DNA of 14,531 nucleotides from Anaeromyxobacter_A sp035636195 (GTDB lineage Bacteria > Myxococcota > Myxococcia > Myxococcales > Anaeromyxobacteraceae), in assembly GCA_035636195.1 (NCBI GenBank), contig DASPZP010000128.1, forward strand, positions 1 to 14,531, given 5' to 3'. The position numbers and the translations under genes were made by a program. Position 1 is the first letter of the stretch. Each line of letters begins with the position of its first letter. Under the pieces are notes generated by a model. It was not told the DNA's origin. It saw nothing but the letters and a program-made list of their open reading frames with translations, and did not search any database. Positions 1 through 6,308 of the stretch are shown here, one piece after another.

Positions 1-2
1 CG

Positions 3-428
3 GTCTACAAGGACGCCCGCGGCAACGTGCTCGGCGTGTTCGCCGCGGCGCGCGATGTGACGGCGCAGAAGCAGGCCTCGCAGTACGCCCGCAGCCTCGT
101 CGAGGCCTCGCTCGACCCGCTCGTCACGATCAGCTCGGAAGGCAAGATCACCGACGTGAACGAGGCGACCATCAAGGTGACCGGTGTCTCGCGCGAGAAG
201 CTCATCGGGGCCGACTTCTCCGACTACTTCACCGAGCCGGAGAAGGCGCGCGAGGGGTACCAGCAGGTGTTCTCGAAGGGATTCGTGACCGACTACCCGC
301 TCACCATCCGCCACCGGAACGGGAGCCTCACGAACGTGCTCTACAACGCGTCGGTCTACAAAGACGTGCGGGGGAACGTGCTCGGCGTGTTCGCCGCCGC
401 CCGCGACGTCAGCGCGCAGAAGAAGGCC
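3..428 (+). repeat. Internal PAS/PAC duplication, period 351 bp
   Basis: The segment from position 3 to about 77 recurs at 354 to about 428, an offset of exactly 351 bp (117 codons). A core of more than 20 identical bases encodes GNVLGVFAA in both copies. The two units diverge only after the QK that follows the PAC end. This is an intragenic domain duplication, so further copies probably lie upstream of the window. Confidence 0.85.
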
Positions 429-590
429 GAGGCCGAGGTGGCCGACCAGCGCACGCGCGAGCTCGAGCGACTCAGCGAGCTGGAGCGCTTCCAGCGGCTC
501 ACCGTCGGCCGCGAGCTCAAGATGATCGAGCTGAAGAAGGAGATCGAGGAGCTCCGCAGGCTCACCCCGCCCGAGAGGCACTCGCGCTGA
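3..590 (+). CDS. Multi-PAS sensor protein, 3' part (5' end outside window)
   Basis: The reading frame is open from the window edge, so the gene begins upstream; 195 residues are visible. They show the tail of one PAS/PAC unit (VYKDARGNVLGVF... near residues 1-25), a complete PAS domain (about residues 28-140), and a second PAC tail almost identical to the first, 117 residues later. The protein ends in a charged helix containing RLTVGRELKMIELKKEIEEL, a tail I associate with PAS proteins that end where a kinase would be expected. There is no HisKA or HATPase domain. PAS domains bind small ligands, haem or flavin, or mediate dimerisation; no cofactor ligand can be assigned here. Its TGA overlaps the ATG of the next gene (TGATG), so sensor and kinase are probably translationally coupled and act as a split sensor kinase. 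The frame and PAS assignment are secure; the signal sensed is unknown. Confidence 0.9.
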   Translation, partial: VYKDARGNVLGVFAAARDVTAQKQASQYARSLVEASLDPLVTISSEGKITDVNEATIKVTGVSREKLIGADFSDYFTEPEKAREGYQQVFSKGFVTDYPLTIRHRNGSLTNVLYNASVYKDVRGNVLGVFAAARDVSAQKKAEAEVADQRTRELERLSELERFQRLTVGRELKMIELKKEIEELRRLTPPERHSR

Positions 591-1717
591 TGCAGAAGCC
601 GCCTTCCGACGGGGCGGGTCTCGACCTCGCCCTGCCCGACACGAACCGGGCCATCCTCAACATCCTCGAGGATTTCGGTGCGGAGCGCAGCTGGCAGGCG
701 GGCACCCAGAAGGCGATCCTCAACATCCTCGACGACTTCGGCGACGAGAAGCGCCGGCTGGAGGAGATGCAGCGGGCGGTCCTGAACGTCCTCGACGACA
801 GCAGCGAGGAGCGGTCGCGGCAGGGCACGACGCACCGCGCCCTCCTCAACATCCTCGACGACTTCGGCGCCGAGAAGGAGCGGCTCGAGTCGACCCAGCG
901 CGCGATCCTCAACATCCTCGACGACTTCGAGGACGAGAAGCGCAAGGTCGAGGACTTCAACGCGGAGCTTCGCCGCGAGGTGGCCGAGCGCGCCGCCGCG
1001 GAGCAGGCGCTGCGGGACAAGACCGAGGCGCTCGCCCGCTCGAACGCCGACCTCGAGCAGTTCGCCTACGTCGCGTCGCACGACCTCCAGGAGCCGCTCC
1101 GGATGGTCTCGAGCTACGTGCAGCTCTTCGAGAAGCGCTACGCCGACCAGGTGGACGCGCAGTCGCAGAAATACATCAACTACGCGGTCGAGGGCGCGAA
1201 GCGGATGCAGTCGCTCATCGGCGGTCTGCTCGAGTACTCTCGCGTCGGCCGCATCGAAGAGCCGTTCGCGGCGGTCGACACGAGCGCGGCGCTGGATCAG
1301 GCGCTCCTCAACCTGCGATCGGCGCTGGACGAGAGCGGCGCCGCGGTGACGCGCGGACCGCTCCCCACGATCAGCGGAAACGCCGGCCGCATTGCGCAGG
1401 TGTTCCAGAACCTGATCGGCAACGCAATCAAGTTTCGCCGGCCCGGCGTGGCTGCCGAGGTCCACGTCTCGGCCATTCCCCACGGCGTGGAATGGCTGTT
1501 CGCCATCCGGGACAACGGGATCGGCATCGACCCTCAGTACCTGGACCGGATCTTCGTCATCTTCCAGCGGCTGCACACCCGTGCCGAGTATCCCGGCACC
1601 GGCATCGGCCTCTCCATCTGCAAGAAGATCATCGAGCGCCACGGCGGCCGGATCTGGGTCGAGTCCCAGCCCGGCGCGGGCGCGATCTTCCAGTTCACCC
1701 TCCCTCGCGACGGCTAG
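590..1717 (+). CDS. Soluble sensor histidine kinase with five 21-residue coiled-coil repeats
   Basis: This is a 375-residue cytoplasmic kinase with no signal peptide or membrane segment. Residues 18-122 are five tandem 21-residue repeats (RAILNILDDF.. type), followed by a short coiled coil. The HisKA domain has phospho-acceptor H164 in SHDLQEPLR, the form typical of phytochrome-like kinases. The HATPase_c domain shows an N box (QNLIGNAIKF, about 270-280), a G1 box (DNGIGID, about 307), an F box (IFVIFQRL) and a G2 box (GTGIGLSI). It has no input domain of its own. The ATG shares one base with the stop of the PAS gene upstream, so the PAS protein is the likely input module. The Rcp1-like receiver gene follows after 4 nt and is the likely phosphotransfer partner. 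Kinase identity is certain; the pairing is inferred from gene order. Confidence 0.95.
   Translation: MQKPPSDGAGLDLALPDTNRAILNILEDFGAERSWQAGTQKAILNILDDFGDEKRRLEEMQRAVLNVLDDSSEERSRQGTTHRALLNILDDFGAEKERLESTQRAILNILDDFEDEKRKVEDFNAELRREVAERAAAEQALRDKTEALARSNADLEQFAYVASHDLQEPLRMVSSYVQLFEKRYADQVDAQSQKYINYAVEGAKRMQSLIGGLLEYSRVGRIEEPFAAVDTSAALDQALLNLRSALDESGAAVTRGPLPTISGNAGRIAQVFQNLIGNAIKFRRPGVAAEVHVSAIPHGVEWLFAIRDNGIGIDPQYLDRIFVIFQRLHTRAEYPGTGIGLSICKKIIERHGGRIWVESQPGAGAIFQFTLPRDG
641..955 (+). repeat. Five tandem 63-bp coding repeats in the kinase N-terminus
   Basis: Units begin at 641, 704, 767, 830 and 893, each exactly 63 bp. They encode TNRAILNILEDF, TQKAILNILDDF, MQRAVLNVLDDS, THRALLNILDDF and TQRAILNILDDF, each followed by a charged stretch such as GDEKRRLEE. 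Twenty-one residues equal three heptads, so each unit adds a whole number of coiled-coil turns. The third unit is the most diverged (DDSSEERSRQGT). Confidence 0.93.
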
Positions 1718-1721
1718 AGCC

Positions 1722-2171
1722 ATGGAAGCGACGAACAGCGTTCGACGGATGCACATCCTCCTCGTCGAGGACAACCCCGGCGACGTGGACCTCGTCATGG
1801 ACGCCGTCCGCGAGCTCCCGTGCGACGTGTCGGTGGCGAGTGACGGCATGGAGGCCATCGAGTTCCTGCGGAGGGAGGGGCGGCACGGCGGCGCGAAGCC
1901 GCCAGACCTGGTCCTCCTCGACCTGAACCTGCCCAAGCTCAGCGGGCGGGAGGTGCTCGCCCGCGTGAAGGAGGACCCGGCGCTGAAGCACATCCCGATC
2001 GTCGTCCTGAGCTCGTCGCACGCGCGCCCGGATCTCATGGAGAGCTATCGGCTCCACGCCAACTGCTTCGTGACGAAGCCGATGGACCTGCACGAGTTCC
2101 TCGCCGCGGTCGGCGCGGTCGCGCAGTTCTGGTTCGGGGTGGTGAAGCTTCCGACCGAGGCGACGTGGTGA
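1722..2171 (+). CDS. Single-domain response regulator, Rcp1-like
   Basis: A 149-residue stand-alone receiver. Acidic pocket E16/D17 (LLVEDNPGD), phospho-acceptor D67 (LVLLDLNLP), hydroxyl residues in VVLSSS (97-99) and K119 (TKPMDLHEF) are all present, so it should be phosphorylatable. The NPGD motif after the acidic pair and the aromatic FWF near the C-terminus match regulators paired with phytochrome-type kinases (Rcp1 family). There is no output domain, so it acts by protein contact or passes phosphate onward. The ATG at 1722 lies 4 nt after the kinase stop. A second in-frame ATG at 1749, just before HILLVEDN, is possible but would leave a very short N-terminus. Context strongly suggests it is the partner of the upstream kinase. 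Confidence 0.93.
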   Translation: MEATNSVRRMHILLVEDNPGDVDLVMDAVRELPCDVSVASDGMEAIEFLRREGRHGGAKPPDLVLLDLNLPKLSGREVLARVKEDPALKHIPIVVLSSSHARPDLMESYRLHANCFVTKPMDLHEFLAAVGAVAQFWFGVVKLPTEATW

Positions 2172-2202
2172 GCGCCGGGTGTTCGACCCCGCAGAGTCAT
2201 CG

Positions 2203-3903
2203 ATGAGCCTCCCGCAGCAGCAGGCGCCGGCGACGCGGGTCCTCCTGGTCGAGGACAACCCGGGCGATGCAGACCTCGTGACGCTCGCGCTCGGGGAGGT
2301 GGACGCGGGCGCCTACGAGCTCGAGCAGGTGGCGAGGCTTTCCGACGCGCTCGCGCGCGTGCAGGGCTCGCCCGCACCCGAGGTGATCCTGCTCGATCTG
2401 AGCCTTCCCGACGCATTCGGGCTCGAGGGTCTCCGGACGCTGGTCGAGGCCGCGCCCCAGGTCCCCATTGTCGTCCTCACCGGTACGGATGGGAGCCTCG
2501 GCGCCGCGGCGATCCAGGCAGGGGCGCAGGACTACCTCCTCAAGGGGGCGGTGGACGCCGCGCTCGTCCCGCGCGCGCTGCGCTATGCGATCGAGCGCCA
2601 CCAGCACGCGGCCCGCGCCCGTCTCCTCGCCGAGGAGCGCGCGGCGCGGGCCGCCGCCGACGTGGCCCGCGAGCGCATGTCGGTACTTGCTGCGGCGAGC
2701 ACGGCTGTCACGCACTCGCTCGAGGATCGCCATGCGCTCGCGTCGCTCGCGTCCGCCGTCGTCCCGCTGTTCGCGGACTGGTGTGCGATCCGGACGGGCG
2801 GCGCCGAAGGGGAGGAGCCGGGGTGGCTCACGGCGCACCGCGACGCGACGATGGCAGCGCTGGTCTCGACCGGCCTCGATGCGGTCCTGGAGTCGCCGGG
2901 AGGGTCCGGCGGCCCCGTGGCCGTCGCGTCGAGCGGGCGAGCCGAGCTCGAAGAGGACGTCACCACCAGCTCCACGCCATCTCCCTGGAGGGCCACGCTC
3001 GGGATGCTGGGCGTCCGGTCCGCGATCGTCGTTCCGGTACGCCTGAGGGAGGACGTGTTCGGGGTCATCGTGTTCGCCGTGTCGGATCGGCGGTTCGGCG
3101 CGGACGACCTCGCAGTCGCGGAGGAGATCGGCCGGCGCGCCGGGATCGCGATCGCGAACTGCCGCCTGTACGCGGAGGCGCGGCTCGCAGTCGCCGCCCG
3201 GGACGATTTCCTGTCCGTCGCCGCGCACGAGCTGCGGACCCCCGTGACCGTGCTCCAGCTGAAGCTCCAGCAGGTCGCTCTGAAGCAGCAGGCCTCGATC
3301 TGCGGGACCTGCGATCGCGCAGTCCCCGCAGACTACAGCGGCGCGGCTCGCCAGATCTCGCGGCTCGGGCAGCTCATCGAGTCCCTGCTCGACGTCTCCC
3401 GGATCACCAGCGGTCGAGCGAAGCTGAAGCGTGAGGCCGTGGATCTGTGCGACGTCGCGCGCGAGGTGTTCGACCGGTTGAGCGAGCTGGTGCCCGGCAG
3501 CGGATCGACCGTCGTGCTCCGCTGTGGCGAGCCGGTCCGCGGGGCGTGGGATCGGCTCGCCCTCGACCGCGTCTTGGTGAACCTGCTCTCGAACGCGCTG
3601 AAGTTCGGCGCGAGCAGGCCGGTCGAGATCCGCGTCGGAGCCGCAGGGGAAGAGGCCCTCATCGAGGTCGAGGACCACGGGATCGGGATCGCTCCGAGCG
3701 ACCTCGATCGGATCTTCGACCAGTTCGAGCGGGCGGTGTCGAGGAACCACTTCGGAGGCCTCGGGCTCGGTCTGTACATCACCCGCTGCCTGGTGGAGCA
3801 GCAGGGCGGGAAGATCTCCGTCGAGAGCCAGCCCGGGTCCGGCTCGGTCTTCACGGTACGCCTCCCGCGGCCCGCGCCCGCCGCCGCTCCCCCGGGGACA
3901 TGA
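2203..3903 (+). CDS. Hybrid signalling kinase: REC-GAF-HisKA-HATPase
   Basis: This is a 566-residue soluble protein. It opens with a receiver domain (acidic E17/D18, phospho-acceptor D65 in ILLDLSLP, K114 in YLLKG). A helix (about 125-160) leads to a GAF domain (about 165-315), then HisKA with H342 in AAHELRTP, and HATPase_c with LVNLLSNALKF, EDHGIGI and GGLGLGLYI. Between the HisKA helices is a short insert with SICGTC (C367, C370). A receiver placed ahead of a kinase suggests that it is switched by phosphate from an upstream kinase, plausibly the one at 590-1717. The ATG at 2203 is chosen because it sits 11 residues before the receiver core; a GTG at 2179 with a GGTGAG-like site upstream would add eight residues and cannot be excluded. 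The GAF ligand is unknown. Confidence 0.92.
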   Translation: MSLPQQQAPATRVLLVEDNPGDADLVTLALGEVDAGAYELEQVARLSDALARVQGSPAPEVILLDLSLPDAFGLEGLRTLVEAAPQVPIVVLTGTDGSLGAAAIQAGAQDYLLKGAVDAALVPRALRYAIERHQHAARARLLAEERAARAAADVARERMSVLAAASTAVTHSLEDRHALASLASAVVPLFADWCAIRTGGAEGEEPGWLTAHRDATMAALVSTGLDAVLESPGGSGGPVAVASSGRAELEEDVTTSSTPSPWRATLGMLGVRSAIVVPVRLREDVFGVIVFAVSDRRFGADDLAVAEEIGRRAGIAIANCRLYAEARLAVAARDDFLSVAAHELRTPVTVLQLKLQQVALKQQASICGTCDRAVPADYSGAARQISRLGQLIESLLDVSRITSGRAKLKREAVDLCDVAREVFDRLSELVPGSGSTVVLRCGEPVRGAWDRLALDRVLVNLLSNALKFGASRPVEIRVGAAGEEALIEVEDHGIGIAPSDLDRIFDQFERAVSRNHFGGLGLGLYITRCLVEQQGGKISVESQPGSGSVFTVRLPRPAPAAAPPGT

Positions 3904-3905
3904 TC

Positions 3906-3910
3906 AGGAG
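3906..3910 (+). promoter_or_regulatory. Shine-Dalgarno site AGGAG
   Basis: AGGAG lies 8 nt before the ATG at 3919 and fixes that start. It falls in the 15-nt gap after the hybrid kinase stop, so the downstream gene can be translated independently while sharing a transcript. Confidence 0.7.
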
Positions 3911-3918
3911 TTCGCCGC

Positions 3919-4527
3919 ATGAGAGCGCTCCACCGACCCGATCTCTTCACCTGGTCCGCGTATGACGCGGCGCTCCGCATGGACTTCAACTCGCTCCTGT
4001 GGAGGCGGCCGGACGGCAACGTCATCGTCGATCCCCTCCCCCTCGCGGCGCCCGACGAGGAGCACCTCGCGGAGCTGGGCGGGGCCGCCTTCCTCGTCCT
4101 CACGAACTCGGCGCACGTCCGGGGGGCGAAGGAGCTCGCGGCGCGCACCGGGGCGACGGTGCTCGGGCCGGCCGGCGAACGCGACGGCTTCCCCATCCCG
4201 TGCGCGCGCTGGCTCGCGGACGGCGACGAGCCGTTCCCGGGGCTGCTGGTCCGCGCCCTCGAGGGGTCGAAGACCCCGGGCGAGCTCGTGCTCGTGCTCG
4301 AGGAGACGACCGCCATCTTCGGCGACGCGGTACGCGCGGGCCGCGCGGACGCGTTCGCGCTCCTGCCCAGGAAGAAGCTCCGCGATCCCCCCGGCATGCT
4401 CGCGTCCCTGCGCCGGGTCCGCGCCCTCCACCCCCGGCTCGCGCACGTGCTGGTGGGCGACGGGTGGAGCGCCTTCCGCCACGGCGGAGCGCTCCTCGAC
4501 GAGCTCCTGGCACGCGAGGAGGGCTAG
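3919..4527 (+). CDS. MBL-fold-related protein lacking the HxHxDH metal motif
   Basis: A 202-residue cytoplasmic protein. The layout resembles the metallo-beta-lactamase fold: an N-terminal strand block (NSLLWRRPDGNVIVDPLP, about 24-41), then LVLTNSAHVRGAKELAARTGA (about 59-79) where the family normally has THxHxDHxxG, then a GSKTPGE turn (116-122), IFGD (133-136) and VLVGDGW (177-183). Only one histidine (H66) remains of the metal-binding signature, so classic two-metal hydrolysis is doubtful. The spacing of conserved-looking blocks suggests a dedicated subfamily rather than decay. The frame is intact with a good ribosome-binding site. The CoxG-like gene follows after 4 nt, which hints at a role connected to the molybdenum hydroxylase. 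The fold call is by pattern; the function is unknown. Confidence 0.72.
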   Translation: MRALHRPDLFTWSAYDAALRMDFNSLLWRRPDGNVIVDPLPLAAPDEEHLAELGGAAFLVLTNSAHVRGAKELAARTGATVLGPAGERDGFPIPCARWLADGDEPFPGLLVRALEGSKTPGELVLVLEETTAIFGDAVRAGRADAFALLPRKKLRDPPGMLASLRRVRALHPRLAHVLVGDGWSAFRHGGALLDELLAREEG

Positions 4528-4531
4528 CGAG

Positions 4532-5155
4532 GTGGCCATCCGGATCGAGGAGCGGTTCGCGGTGCAGGCGCCGGTCGAGGCGGTCTGGGCCTACCTCGTG
4601 GACCCGCGGCGGGTGGTGACCTGCCTGCCCGGCGCCGAGCTCACCGAGGTGCAGGACGAGCGGACCTTCCAGGGCAACGTGAAGGTGAAGGTCGGGACCA
4701 TCACCGTCACCTACCGCGGCCGCGTCCACCTCGCGGAGGTCGACGTCACCAGCCGGCGGGTGAAAATGACCGGCGAGGGGCAGGAGAGCACGGGGACCGG
4801 CTCGGCGAGGATGACGATGGAGAGCCGCCTCGCGTCCGCTCCGGGCGGCGGCTGCGAGGTCATGGTCCAGACGGAGGTGAACGTGGTGGGCAGGCTCGTC
4901 CAGCTCGGACGCGGGATGATCGAGCAGGTGGCGCACCAGCTCTTCCAGCAGTTCGCCGCCTGCGTCCGCGCCACCCTCGAGGCGGAGGCGGCGGCCCGCG
5001 CCGCGCCCGCGGTCCCCGGGGCGGCTGCCGCCGCTCCGGCTCCGGCGCCCCCTCGCGAGGAGGCGGTGCGCGCGCTGCCGCTCCTCATGAGGACGCTCTG
5101 GGCATGGCTCGTCGGCCTGTTCCGGCGCGGGGCGGGCGGCTCCCGCCGCGCCTGA
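4532..5155 (+). CDS. coxG: CoxG-like SRPBCC protein with C-terminal membrane anchor
   Basis: A 207-residue protein. The N-terminal 150 residues form an SRPBCC/START-like domain: ERFAVQAPVEAVWAYL, then VVTCLPGAEL (a hallmark block of the carbon monoxide dehydrogenase subunit G family), FQGNVKVKVG and TGTGSARM. An Ala/Pro-rich linker (about 151-172) leads to a hydrophobic segment, LLMRTLWAWLVGLFRR (about 184-199), flanked by arginines, consistent with a membrane anchor. CoxG proteins are known to associate molybdenum hydroxylases with the membrane electron-transfer chain. The GTG start at 4532 is chosen because GGAGGG at 4518-4523 sits 8 nt upstream and the domain begins at once. It lies on the strand opposite the hydroxylase operon and converges on coxE, overlapping it by 71 nt. 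The family call is secure; the exact partner is inferred. Confidence 0.87.
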   Translation: MAIRIEERFAVQAPVEAVWAYLVDPRRVVTCLPGAELTEVQDERTFQGNVKVKVGTITVTYRGRVHLAEVDVTSRRVKMTGEGQESTGTGSARMTMESRLASAPGGGCEVMVQTEVNVVGRLVQLGRGMIEQVAHQLFQQFAACVRATLEAEAAARAAPAVPGAAAAAPAPAPPREEAVRALPLLMRTLWAWLVGLFRRGAGGSRRA

Positions 5156-6308
5156 GCGGGCGCGCGTCGAGCGCCGCCGCGAGCGCGGCCAGGCTCTCGA
5201 GATCGTGCACCGGGCGGAAGTCGTCCACGTTCGGGAGCATGGCCCGGATCCCCGCCGCGCGCGGCTCGAAGCCCTGGAAGCGCAGGAGCGGGTTCAGCCA
5301 GACGAGCCGGCGGCAGGAGCGGCGCAGCCGGAGGACCTCCGCGGCGAGGCCGTGGCCGGCGTCCCGGTCGAGCCCGTCGGTGAGGAGGAGCACCACCGCC
5401 CCCTGCGCCAGCAGGCGCCGGGACCAGCGAAGGTTGAACTCGCGCAGCGCCGCGCCGATGCGCGTTCCCCCGTCCCAGTCCCGGACCGTCCGGCCGATGG
5501 CGGCCAGCGCCGCGTCCGGGTCGCGGTGGGCGAGGTGGCGGGTCACGTTCGTGAGGCGAGTCGCGAAGGTGAAGGAGTGCACCCGGCGGTGCTGGCGAGT
5601 GAGGGCGTGCAGGAACCGCAGCATCACCCGGGCGTAGCGCGACATCGACCCGGAGACGTCGCACAGCGCCACCACGACCGGCGGCCGGCGCGCGGCGGTC
5701 CGCCAGCGGAGCGGGAGGAGCGCTCCCCCGCCCCGGAGGGCCGCCCGGAGCATCGCCCTGGGGTCGAGCCGCTCGCCGCGGGGATCCCGCACCAGCCGCC
5801 GGGTCGGGAGATCGCGCACCGGGAGGCGCAGCGCCGCGATCGCCCGCTCCGCCTCGCGCAGCTCGTCCGCGGACATCTGCTCGAAGTCCTTCGAGCGGAG
5901 CACCTCCCGGTCGGACCAGGCGACCGCCGCCCCCTCCACCCCGACCCGGCGCGGCGGCGCGGGCGAGCGGGCGCGCTCCGCCCCGAGCGCCTCGGCGAGC
6001 CGGCGCGCGGCGGGGCGGCGCGCAGGGAGCGGGATCCGGTCTCCGGGCACGGGCGGGGCGGCGAGCGGCGTCTCCGGCTCCCGCCAGAAGAGCCGGAAGG
6101 CCTCGTCGAAGAGCGCGCGCTCGTCGGTCCGCGAGACCAGCACCGCGTGCAGGGCCCAGTAGAAGTCCGGCTGCGAGACCCCCACCTCCGCCGCCGCCCC
6201 CACCGCCTCGCGAGCTCGCCCCGGCCCGATCCGGAGCCCGGCCGCCCGGAGCAGGCGCGCGAAGCGGACCACGTTCTCGGCGAGCCGCCCGGGCCCGGCG
6301 GGCTTCAC
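5085..6308 (-). CDS. coxE: CoxE-like VWA-domain protein, hydroxylase maturation
   Basis: A 407-residue protein. The N-terminal half (about 1-190) is helical and Arg/Ala-rich, with LRIGPGRAREAV and the SKDFEQMSADELREAERAIAAL block typical of CoxE. The C-terminal half is a von Willebrand A domain with MIDAS residues DVSGSMS (D217, S219, S221), GGTRIGAAL and LLTDGLDRD. In CO dehydrogenase clusters CoxE works with the CoxD ATPase in assembling the active-site metal cofactor. The GTG start overlaps the stop of coxD by 4 nt (GTGA), indicating coupled translation. The last 24 codons run antisense through the end of coxG and encode a low-complexity Arg-rich tail (RRGGSRPPRAGTGRR), possibly a non-essential extension. 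Confidence in the family is high. Confidence 0.9.
   Translation of the reverse strand: MKPAGPGRLAENVVRFARLLRAAGLRIGPGRAREAVGAAAEVGVSQPDFYWALHAVLVSRTDERALFDEAFRLFWREPETPLAAPPVPGDRIPLPARRPAARRLAEALGAERARSPAPPRRVGVEGAAVAWSDREVLRSKDFEQMSADELREAERAIAALRLPVRDLPTRRLVRDPRGERLDPRAMLRAALRGGGALLPLRWRTAARRPPVVVALCDVSGSMSRYARVMLRFLHALTRQHRRVHSFTFATRLTNVTRHLAHRDPDAALAAIGRTVRDWDGGTRIGAALREFNLRWSRRLLAQGAVVLLLTDGLDRDAGHGLAAEVLRLRRSCRRLVWLNPLLRFQGFEPRAAGIRAMLPNVDDFRPVHDLESLAALAAALDARPLRRGGSRPPRAGTGRRAMPRASS
5131..5147. terminator. GC hairpin inside the convergent coxG/coxE overlap
   Basis: GGCGGG (5131-5136) pairs with CCCGCC (5142-5147) around a 5-nt loop. It sits inside both reading frames where the two operons meet. 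There is no T tract on either side, so a classical intrinsic terminator is not shown; the hairpin could still pause transcription from both directions. In DNA this GC-rich such stems also arise by chance. Confidence 0.25.

Noticed and set aside
641..955. 63-bp repeats as a possible CRISPR or non-coding array
   Set aside because: The repeats are contiguous with no spacers, stay in frame, and differ mainly as codon-level substitutions within the kinase coding sequence.
356..2038. A 560-codon minus-strand frame opposite the kinase and receiver
   Set aside because: It is antisense to well-defined kinase and receiver domains. Its repetitive LLVLEVVEDVEDR text mirrors the 63-bp repeats on the other strand.
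3962..4531. Upstream extension of the coxG frame to 3962
   Set aside because: The added 190 codons are Arg/Ser-rich shadow of the MBL-like gene. The GTG at 4532 has a ribosome-binding site and begins the domain directly.
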